The translations under genes were made by a program, and so were the position numbers. A model generated the notes under the pieces. That model made no database searches. It had not been told where the DNA came from and saw only the letters and a list, made by a program, of their open reading frames with translations. DNA of 64,000 nt from Sulfuricaulis sp. (lineage in GTDB: Bacteria; Pseudomonadota; Gammaproteobacteria; Acidiferrobacterales; Sulfurifustaceae), in NCBI RefSeq assembly GCF_024653915.1, contig NZ_JANLGY010000022.1, forward strand, positions 1 through 64,000, read 5' to 3'. Shown one piece after another: positions 52,934 to 58,570 of the stretch. Each line of letters opens with the position of its first letter. Within the stretch, counting starts at the first letter, position 1.

Positions 52934-53008
52934 GGGTCGTCTCCAGGTTAGTTAGCGTCTACTGATATACGTAAATTATAGTTTTTAGACCCCAAAAAGT
53001 AAATTTAA

Positions 53009-53053
53009 AATAGCTAATAAGTATATTGACAATACATATTTATTAGCTATTAT
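53009..53053. promoter_or_regulatory. Divergent promoter/operator of the ubiquitin-like island
   Basis: A perfect 12-bp inverted repeat (53009-53020 with 53040-53051) has a 19-nt spacer that holds TTGACA (53026-53031) and a small inner palindrome TATTGACAATA. A -10-like TATTAT at 53048-53053 lies 16 nt from the -35 and overlaps the right arm. A repressor bound here would block rightward transcription. Candidate binders are the RHH or XRE proteins. Confidence 0.65.
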
Positions 53054-53086
53054 ATAGCTACATCAACCTTTCAGAGGTATCCACAA

Positions 53087-53440
53087 ATGACAGACCAACA
53101 TGCAGAAATAGGCTAAAAAAAGGCAAAATCGAAGGAAGAAGAGGATTTCCTCGATGAGATAATCGACCTAGAGGAATACTCGCGTCATGGGAAGCGGCCC
53201 CCATTAGCTCGCGGATACCGCTTCCGCGTAAACGGGGAGCTGATTGTTGTGGAGCAGCCGATAGTGACAGGCCGTGAGGTCCTCACACTTGCTGCTCTTA
53301 CGCCCCCAGAGCAGTACACCTTGCGCGTCAAAATAGCTGGTCAGCCGCCACGTAAAGTCAGTCTGGATGAAAAAGTCGACCTCCGGGCACCTGGAGTGGA
53401 GAAATTCAAAGCCCTACCACGGGACCAGACCGAAGGTTAG
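53087..53440 (+). pseudogene. Multi-ubiquitin-domain protein with in-frame TAA at codon 10
   Basis: The ATG at 53087 has AGAGG 9 nt upstream and reads MTDQHAEIG then TAA (53114-53116). The same frame goes on for 107 residues to 53440: an acidic/basic linker, then a ubiquitin-like domain at residues about 44-117 (YRFRVNGELIVVEQPIVTGR, LTPPEQYTLRVKIAGQPPRK, VDLRAPGVEKFKALPRDQTE). It ends in Gly117 directly before the stop, so no processing would be needed before adenylation. This matches the Multi_ubiq family, here a single repeat. No ATG, GTG or TTG occurs in frame between the TAA and codon 55. Unless TAA is suppressed or is an error, the domain is not made. Confidence 0.85.
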
Positions 53441-53845
53441 ATGGAAAACTTGCGGCGTCAGTTCGACCTTCCCATGGAAGACCAGTTGTTTCTTAACGAC
53501 TATGGTCTTCCGTGGGAAACGATTGTGGACGGCTCCCATTGGGTGCTGATTCACAATTTTGCGACAGATGAAAGATACAACCATCCAAAAGTCACAGCCG
53601 CTATCCGTTTGGAAGCAGGATATCCGCGCGCCGGACTCGACATGGTCTACTTCTTTCCCGCGCTTATTCGAACTGACGGCAAACCGATAAATCGAACGGA
53701 AGGAACACAAGTCATTGCAAACCAAACGTTCCAACGATGGTCACGACATCGAACAGCACAAAACCCTTGGGTCATTGGTCAAGATAATATCGGAACGCAT
53801 ATCGTGCTGATTGAGGATTGGCTCGCCCGGGAATTTGAGCGATGA
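53441..53845 (+). CDS. E2/UBC-like protein without cysteine
   Basis: This 134-aa protein belongs to the bacterial E2/UBC-like families linked to multi-ubiquitin genes. The UBC-type core is visible as VTAAIRLEAGYPRAGLDMVY followed by FFPALIRTDGKPINRTEG, where classic E2 enzymes have the Y-P-x2-P-P turn and then the catalytic cysteine. The protein contains no cysteine at all. Conserved-looking QRWSRHR and GTHIVLIEDWLAREF segments follow. It starts at the base after the ubiquitin-like gene's stop and overlaps the E1 gene by 4 nt (ATGA), so the whole cassette is one operon. It may be a binding or scaffolding protein. Confidence 0.82.
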   Translation: MENLRRQFDLPMEDQLFLNDYGLPWETIVDGSHWVLIHNFATDERYNHPKVTAAIRLEAGYPRAGLDMVYFFPALIRTDGKPINRTEGTQVIANQTFQRWSRHRTAQNPWVIGQDNIGTHIVLIEDWLAREFER

Positions 53846-55245
53846 ATAATCCCTTCACTACGCTTAGCCTGACCGGCGATCAGCATGCTTTATTAATGGG
53901 GCACCTGTACCCTGGCGACAACAAAGAAGCTGTTGCTATTTTGCTTTGTAATCGACGTGCTGGTGATCGACGACACCGTCTTGTTGCACGTGAGATCCAT
54001 TTGATTCCCCACGAACAATGCTCAGTGCGTACGGAAACACAGGTAACCTGGCCAACTGATCTACTTGAACCTATTCTCGAGCGCGCAACAAAGTATGCGC
54101 TCTCCGTCATCAAGATACACAGCCATCCTAGGGGATACCCGAGATTCTCCCAAACAGATGACATCGCTGATCGTGATCTTCTGCCATTGGTCCGAGGGTG
54201 GGTTGAAGCAGATGTAATTCATGGCAGTGTTGTTGTCTTGCCAAACGGCGAGATGTTTGGTCGTGTTCTCGGTTCAGAAAACGACTTCATAAAATTGGAC
54301 TTGATTAACGTGGTTGGTGATGATTTGTATTTTTGGTATTCCGATGCCAATACTTCGGAGATGCCCAGTTTTGTTGCATCTCATGCCCAGCTTTTCGGAG
54401 CAGGAACAACTGAACGATTACGCCGTCTTTCAATTGCGGTAATTGGCTGTTCTGGCACGGGCAGCCCAGTAATCGAACAGCTTATCCGGCTCGGTGTTGG
54501 CGAACTTATTATTGTCGATGATGATCGAATGGATGATCGTAATGTAAACCGCATACTGAACTCCACAATACTTGATGCGAACGAGCACAGTTTAAAGGCA
54601 TTAATGCTCGCACTGGCAATAGATAAGATAGGTCTCGGCACCCGTGTCATCCCAATCTGTCGCAACCTATGGGACCCAGAAGTGATTCGTCAGGTTGCAC
54701 AATGTGACATTGTCTTTGGCTGCATGGATACAGTCGATGGACGCTTTCTGCTTAACACACTAGCTACTTATTACACGATATCGTACTTTGATTTAGGCGT
54801 CCGACTTGATGCCATACCTAATGGTCCGCAAAAGGGCAAAATCAGAGAAGTATGTGGAACGGTCCATTATCTCCAACCGGGGCGTTCCAGCTTAATTAGT
54901 CGTGGTCTCTTTACAATGGAACAAGTTGCCCATGCACGTCTTCGACACACTGATCCTGCTGCACATGAACAGCAAGTAAAGGATGGCTATATAAAGGGCA
55001 TACAAGAATATCGACCGGCGGTAATCAGTGTAAACATGTACATTGCAGCCTTGGCAATAAATGACTTTCTTGCACGATTACACCCGTATAGGGAAGCTCC
55101 AAACTGTAAGATTGCCAGCATTGAAGCTAGCTTAAGTAGTCTGGAGCTCTTTCCGGAACCAGAGGGCACCCCATGTACCGTCCTTCAACAATATGTGGGC
55201 AAAGGCGATGTGACGCCTTTGCTCGATATCGTTGAGCTTAGTTAG
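53842..55245 (+). CDS. JAB-E1 fusion (deubiquitinase-like plus ThiF-like activating enzyme)
   Basis: This 467-aa protein has an N-terminal JAB/JAMM peptidase (about 1-150) with E51, H93, H95, S103 and D106 in the pattern HSHPRGYPRFSQTDD, so a full zinc isopeptidase site. The C-terminal ThiF/E1 domain (about 190-467) has the ATP site IAVIGCSGTGSP (G202, G205, G207) and VDDDRMDDRNVNR. Where many relatives have a P-x2-C-x2-C motif the sequence is QPGRSSLIS (345-353), without cysteine. It should adenylate the ubiquitin-like C-terminal glycine and may also remove the modifier. Confidence 0.88.
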   Translation: MNNPFTTLSLTGDQHALLMGHLYPGDNKEAVAILLCNRRAGDRRHRLVAREIHLIPHEQCSVRTETQVTWPTDLLEPILERATKYALSVIKIHSHPRGYPRFSQTDDIADRDLLPLVRGWVEADVIHGSVVVLPNGEMFGRVLGSENDFIKLDLINVVGDDLYFWYSDANTSEMPSFVASHAQLFGAGTTERLRRLSIAVIGCSGTGSPVIEQLIRLGVGELIIVDDDRMDDRNVNRILNSTILDANEHSLKALMLALAIDKIGLGTRVIPICRNLWDPEVIRQVAQCDIVFGCMDTVDGRFLLNTLATYYTISYFDLGVRLDAIPNGPQKGKIREVCGTVHYLQPGRSSLISRGLFTMEQVAHARLRHTDPAAHEQQVKDGYIKGIQEYRPAVISVNMYIAALAINDFLARLHPYREAPNCKIASIEASLSSLELFPEPEGTPCTVLQQYVGKGDVTPLLDIVELS

Positions 55246-55258
55246 GAGCACATGGTCA

Positions 55259-55618
55259 ATGCATTGGCTCAAGCTACTATTCGACCGACTTTTCCGCAGG
55301 CCTCAGAAAAGAGAGGCTGCCCCATATAGGACTCAATTCATTGAGGGTGCGCTACCAAAACAGATAGACGCCAAGACAATATATGTTACCCAAGAAGATG
55401 GATTCCTTGAACACGTTTCTTTGATTTGTCCATGTGGATGTGGAGAGACACTTCACCTGAATCTGCTTCAAGATGAGCGCCCCTATTGGAACCTTATGCA
55501 ACACCAAAATGGAACAGTTAGCTTACGACCATCCATTTGGCGAAAGTACGGCTGCTACTCTCATTTTTGGATTTTGAGTGGATACATACATTGGTACGAG
55601 CGCGGAGTACCTCCATAA
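55259..55618 (+). CDS. DUF6527 zinc-binding protein
   Basis: This 119-aa protein resembles the DUF6527 family often found at the end of multi-ubiquitin/E2/E1 operons. A probable zinc site is formed by C57, C59 and C61 (ICPCGCGETLHL) with C99 and H102 (YGCYSHFWI). The N-terminus is basic with a hydrophobic patch (MHWLKLLFDRLFRR). Its role is unknown; a ligase-like or target-binding function is speculation. AGGAG lies 9 nt before the ATG at 55259. Confidence 0.8.
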   Translation: MHWLKLLFDRLFRRPQKREAAPYRTQFIEGALPKQIDAKTIYVTQEDGFLEHVSLICPCGCGETLHLNLLQDERPYWNLMQHQNGTVSLRPSIWRKYGCYSHFWILSGYIHWYERGVPP

Positions 55619-55724
55619 AACTTCTCTGTTGGTTCCAAGCTCGAATACGAACTAAAGAGGCTGAGTCACTTTTCAATCGAAATTACTTTGTTTTCAAAAA
55701 AATGAAGGCGGGTTAATGTTTTGT

Positions 55725-55797
55725 TCAGGTCTTCATATATATCTCCGCCCCCTGCTTCACGAACTCCACCGCCTTGGCTTCCATGCCCTTCAACGCG
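55725..55797 (-). repeat. thiC 3'-end copy, tail 1
   Basis: The minus strand encodes [20 protein letters not shown] then KT and TGA (55725-55727), matching the end of intact ThiC ([22 protein letters not shown]). It starts one or two bases after the Fic gene's stop. The 46-bp core is 55742-55787. The 106 nt between DUF6527 and this tail contain nothing recognisable. Confidence 0.9.
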
Positions 55798-55798
55798 G

Positions 55799-56404
55799 CT
55801 AGTCTTTGCGGGACTGTTGCGCCAGGCGCGCAAACTCGGCCAACTTGTTGTAATCGCTCTTGTCCGCGGCGCGTAAGGCATCCAGATAGGCCGCCCTGAC
55901 TTCTCCTTGCGGGACTCCGCTCATGCCGCCCCAAGTAAACGGGGGTTGGTGCAGAACCCTCTCCAGCAACAGATCCGTGACCAGTCGCGCGTGGCGACCG
56001 TTCCCGTTCGGGAACGGATGAATCGACACCAGCCGGTGATGGAACCGCCAGGCGATTTCATCCGGGGGATAGGATTTGTGCTCGATCTGCGCCTTGATGT
56101 CCTCGCAAAGCTTGTGCAGCTCGACGCCGATATGCGCCTTCGGCACGCCGATGTTCTTGTCGCTGGTACGAAATTTCCCCGCCCATTTCCACACGCGGCC
56201 GAACATCTGGCGATGCAATTTGCGGATGAAGCCTTCGTCCAGGATGGATTGGGGGCGGGACGTGTTCAGGCCTTGCATGGCCTCGACGATGTTTTCCTGC
56301 TCCAGACGATTGAGTTCTTCCCGGGTGGTGACGTGGGTGGGAATCAGCCCTTCGGCTTCATCCGGATCCAGCGGCGTGGCGCCGGTCGTCCGCGTTTCGC
56401 TCAC
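55799..56404 (-). CDS. Fic-domain protein (mobile mystery protein B)
   Basis: This 201-aa Fic-family protein, of the group named mobile mystery protein B, likely transfers AMP or another nucleotide part to a target. The Fic motif is at residues 129-140, HPFPNGNGRHAR; the acidic metal-binding position of the classic motif (D/E) is N133 here, a variant I recall from this group. The N-terminal PLDPDEAEGLIPTHVTTREE is typical. It follows protein A by 4 nt. Its TAG stop directly abuts thiC tail 1. Confidence 0.9.
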   Translation of the reverse strand: MSETRTTGATPLDPDEAEGLIPTHVTTREELNRLEQENIVEAMQGLNTSRPQSILDEGFIRKLHRQMFGRVWKWAGKFRTSDKNIGVPKAHIGVELHKLCEDIKAQIEHKSYPPDEIAWRFHHRLVSIHPFPNGNGRHARLVTDLLLERVLHQPPFTWGGMSGVPQGEVRAAYLDALRAADKSDYNKLAEFARLAQQSRKD

Positions 56405-56408
56405 GCGC

Positions 56409-56870
56409 TCAGTCCCAGAATGTTTTCGGTATTTTATTCAGCAGGGACACGGCGGCGGTTTCCGTGGCCTTGCCGACTTCGTCTTGCGACAAAGACTGAT
56501 CTTCCAACGCCATGGTGTGCGAGGCGCGCACCATATCCTGCCGGACTTTCTGTCTGGCCTGTTTCAGCAATGTCTCTTTGAGCGTGGTTTTGGGAACCAG
56601 CGCATAGACCAGCACGCAATCCATGGCCTCCGCCGCGCGCCGCAAGGTTTTCAGTGTGGTGGCGCCTGTCGCTTCCAGCCGCTCCATATCTCCAACCCAC
56701 ATTTTGCTGACATCCATACGTTCGCCCAGTTGGCGCCCACTCATGCCGAGCGCGTCCCGGATAGCTCTGATCCATCCTTTTTTAGGTGGCTGCAAATTGC
56801 GCAACGGCACGAACTGGGCAAGGCTTGCATCCAGTTGCGAAAGAGCAGTTTTTTGGTATTTCTTGACCAT
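56409..56870 (-). CDS. HTH protein (mobile mystery protein A)
   Basis: This 153-aa XRE-type DNA-binding protein pairs with the Fic gene. The helix-turn-helix is in IRDALGMSGRQLGERMDVSK with MWVGDMERLEATG. A C-terminal helical part may bind or neutralise the Fic protein, as antitoxins do (inference). The ATG at 56870 is immediately preceded by a 24-bp perfect palindrome, strongly suggesting autoregulation. Confidence 0.88.
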   Translation of the reverse strand: MVKKYQKTALSQLDASLAQFVPLRNLQPPKKGWIRAIRDALGMSGRQLGERMDVSKMWVGDMERLEATGATTLKTLRRAAEAMDCVLVYALVPKTTLKETLLKQARQKVRQDMVRASHTMALEDQSLSQDEVGKATETAAVSLLNKIPKTFWD

Positions 56871-56960
56871 AAAGTAAGTATATATACTTACTTTATATTG
56901 TAAATAGTAAATATATAGATTTACTATTTTAATAATTACGTAAGTATATAAGCTTACAAT
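56871..56960. promoter_or_regulatory. AT-rich palindrome cluster upstream of mobile mystery protein A
   Basis: A perfect 24-bp palindrome (56871-56894) touches the start codon. A second, perfect 11-bp inverted repeat pairs 56902-56912 with 56919-56929. A third, imperfect site around 56939-56957 repeats the GTAAGTATAT half-site. This looks like a set of operators for the HTH protein. Confidence 0.7.
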
Positions 56961-56973
56961 TCAATCGATAACA

Positions 56974-57042
56974 TCAGGCCTTTTTATAAATCTCCGCCCC
57001 CTGCTTCACGAACTCCACCGCCTTGGCTTCCATGCCTTTCTG
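56974..57042 (-). repeat. thiC 3'-end copy, tail 2
   Basis: The minus strand encodes [20 protein letters not shown] then KA and TGA (56974-56976). The 46-bp core 56991-57036 is identical to that of tail 1. It begins about 5 nt after the stop of the 58-aa gene at 57048-57224. Confidence 0.9.
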
Positions 57043-57047
57043 CGGAG

Positions 57048-57224
57048 TTAGCCTTTGCGGGCCTGCTGCGCCAAACGCACAAACTCCAGCAGCTCTTCGG
57101 CTATCACCAATCGTTCTGCGGGTGTTGCGGCGAGAGACGCCTTGAGCTGTGCCTCCTCCACCTCGGCAAAGATGACAGGCCAGAAGGGCGCTGGCGCTTT
57201 ATCCGGGTTTGGTTGGTTTGCCAT
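57048..57224 (-). CDS. Small protein, 58 aa, paralogue of 57318-57491
   Basis: The frame starts MANQPNPDKAPAPFWPVIFA and ends RLAQQARKG. The central EVEEAQLKASLAATPAERL and IAEELLEFVRLA parts align with the neighbour at 57318-57491 (EVKEVELDDALRATPAQRL, LEEALKLAW). TAAGG precedes the ATG. The last residues (FVRLAQQARKG) also resemble the Fic protein's end (FARLAQQSRKD), so the stop region may have been exchanged between modules. The function is unknown; an antitoxin-like role fits its size and setting but is unproven. Confidence 0.65.
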   Translation of the reverse strand: MANQPNPDKAPAPFWPVIFAEVEEAQLKASLAATPAERLVIAEELLEFVRLAQQARKG

Positions 57225-57279
57225 ATGCCTTAGTTTTTAGTCAGCAACCCAGATGCAGCGCCAGCTGAATCCGGGATTC

Positions 57280-57310
57280 AGCCCGGATTTCGTTTCACTC
57301 CATCCGGGCT
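57280..57310. repeat. REP-like hairpin
   Basis: A 9-bp inverted repeat AGCCCGGAT/ATCCGGGCT (57280-57288 with 57302-57310) encloses TTCGTTTCACTCC. This is a common extragenic palindromic element type in proteobacteria, here between the two small genes. Confidence 0.75.
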
Positions 57311-57317
57311 ACGTTTG

Positions 57318-57491
57318 CTACTCTCCTTTGGTGGCGCCAACCATCCACGCTAATTTCAGCGCCTCTTCCAACCAGGCCAAGCGCTGTGCGGGGGTGGCGC
57401 GCAGGGCGTCGTCTAACTCCACCTCCTTGACCTCGTCCCAAGTTGCCGGGTAGAGGCGCTCGTCCGTTAGTGTAGATTTATCGTTAGCCAC
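57318..57491 (-). CDS. Small protein, 57 aa, paralogue of 57048-57224
   Basis: The frame begins at GTG (57491), ANDKSTLTDERLYPATWDEV, and ends WMVGATKGE. It shares E-V-x-E, L-x-ATPA-x-RL and EE-x-L with the neighbouring 58-aa protein. The RLYPATWDEV start is one I have seen in small uncharacterised proteins from toxin-antitoxin neighbourhoods. No enzymatic motif is present. Its start lies 14 nt after the stop of thiC tail 3. Confidence 0.6.
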   Translation of the reverse strand: MANDKSTLTDERLYPATWDEVKEVELDDALRATPAQRLAWLEEALKLAWMVGATKGE

Positions 57492-57505
57492 GCTACTGTC
57501 TGTCC

Positions 57506-57556
57506 TTATTCCTTGCGGTAAATTTCCACACCGGCCTTTTTGAACTCAACCGTCCA
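57506..57556 (-). repeat. Diverged thiC 3'-end copy, tail 3
   Basis: The minus strand encodes TVEFKKAGVEIYRKE and TAA (57506-57508), similar to [15 protein letters not shown] of intact ThiC but clearly more diverged than tails 1, 2 and 4. It begins about 8 nt after the vapC stop. Confidence 0.75.
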
Positions 57557-57564
57557 AAAATCCT

Positions 57565-58020
57565 CTATTTCAATGCTACCTCGATATCGCCCAACCATTG
57601 CACGTCGTAAGAACCCTTCGCCAGTTTCATTACCAGCTTCTCATCCGCGGTGATCAACGGAAGCCGCGTTTGCTTTGATGCGGCGACATAACAGGCGTCG
57701 TAGGCCGTGATCCGGTGTTTCAAGGCAATCTCCAAGGTTTCTTCAGCGATGGCTTGCGCTGGAATCACCGTTAGCCCGAGACTGGTTAAATCACGCAGAT
57801 GCGCCTGAACATCCTTGTCGGGGTATGCCGACCGCTGAACCCATTTCCAAAACACATTGGCACATTCGACGAAGAAAAAATCGGGGACGATCAACTCAGC
57901 ACCATTTTCCAGGGCGAAGCGAGCGAATACCTCTTGGGCCTGAGCGGAAAGCGCCTCGGGAACAAAAATCTTTACCGCCGCGCTGGCATCCACCACCGCC
58001 CGCAACGGGGCGGGGTTCAC
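57565..58020 (-). CDS. vapC: PIN-domain toxin (VapC family)
   Basis: This 151-aa RNase of the PIN fold has acidic residues D11 (AVVDASAAVK), E52 (FFVECANVFW), D108 (TAYDACYVAA) and D126 (LITADEKLV), the complete VapC set. It likely cuts tRNA or rRNA when free of its antitoxin. The GTG start at 58020 overlaps the vapB stop (GTGA); a longer frame to 58062 overlaps vapB and is less likely. Confidence 0.9.
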   Translation of the reverse strand: MNPAPLRAVVDASAAVKIFVPEALSAQAQEVFARFALENGAELIVPDFFFVECANVFWKWVQRSAYPDKDVQAHLRDLTSLGLTVIPAQAIAEETLEIALKHRITAYDACYVAASKQTRLPLITADEKLVMKLAKGSYDVQWLGDIEVALK

Positions 58021-58265
58021 CGGTTGCGGTCCTCGCGGATCAGCTCGGCAGAATCTGTCCAACCGCGAGGGAGCTCGACCTTTTGGGCGCGCCGTCGGAT
58101 GCGATTAATAACGTCCGCCACGCCCTTGCGGGCCTCGCGCGCCTGCACGCCCTGGCTCAAAAGCCGGATGACTTCGGCCGTTACCGAGCGATTCTCTGCT
58201 TCCGCGAGCTTATGGATACGCTTGTAAAGTTTGTCAGGGACGTTGCGTACGTGAAGGGTTGCCAT
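58017..58265 (-). CDS. vapB: FitA/VapB-type antitoxin
   Basis: This 82-aa ribbon-helix-helix protein has the strand-helix start MATLHVRNVPDKLYKRIHKL and second helix SVTAEVIRLLSQGV. The C-terminal WTDSAELIREDRNR would enter the toxin's active site. The start at 58265 is supported by the conserved ATLHVRN beginning. It is translationally coupled to vapC. Confidence 0.88.
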   Translation of the reverse strand: MATLHVRNVPDKLYKRIHKLAEAENRSVTAEVIRLLSQGVQAREARKGVADVINRIRRRAQKVELPRGWTDSAELIREDRNR

Positions 58266-58346
58266 GTTTGGTTTCCGCGCTGTTCGTCCAGACAGTTTAG
58301 ACCAGGGTGGTTGCAAAGTGCAACCAAGCTGTTCAAAACGGTGCTG

Positions 58347-58433
58347 CCATGAAAATCGAACACAACCTATCCGATTTTCATGGTACGGCCGGAGGTCTCC
58401 ATCCTAAACTACTAATTTGGCAATAATTAGTAG
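58347..58433. promoter_or_regulatory. Two inverted repeats upstream of vapB
   Basis: A perfect 12-bp inverted repeat (58347-58358 with 58372-58383) and a perfect 9-bp one (58409-58417 with 58425-58433) lie in the 204 nt between vapB and thiC tail 4. They may be VapBC operators, or remnants of the mobile unit's end. Confidence 0.5.
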
Positions 58434-58469
58434 AAAAATAGTAGAAAAACCATATGGGACATTTTTAGA

Positions 58470-58570
58470 TTACGCTTTCTTATATATCTCCGCCCCCTGC
58501 TTCACGAACTCCACCGCCTTGGCTTCCATACCTTTCTGAAGCGCCTCCACTTCCGAGAGCTTCTGGCTCA
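58470..58570 (-). repeat. thiC 3'-end copy, tail 4
   Basis: The longest copy: the minus strand encodes SQKLSEVEALQKGMEAKAVE then [12 protein letters not shown] and TAA (58470-58472). Intact ThiC has [32 protein letters not shown]. The core 58487-58532 differs from tails 1 and 2 at one of 46 positions. It begins within the stop codon region of the TrpD2-like gene. Confidence 0.92.

Noticed and set aside
53114-53122. Programmed frameshift at the A7-G run (A-AAA-AAG heptamer) as a way around the TAA in the ubiquitin-like gene
   Set aside because: The ATG frame already equals the downstream frame, so a shift would leave it. The other two upstream frames have a TAG before the run or no start codon. 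Frameshifting does not explain the stop.
53249-53440. Start at GTG 53249 as the true start of the ubiquitin-like protein
   Set aside because: It would delete the first beta strand of the ubiquitin-like fold and has no suitable ribosome site, so it would not give a folded modifier.
55725-58570. Integron-type attC array as the explanation for the repeated tails
   Set aside because: The repeats are coding remnants of thiC, lack the attC core sites and folded symmetry, and no integron integrase is present. Cassette-like order is real but the mechanism must be different.
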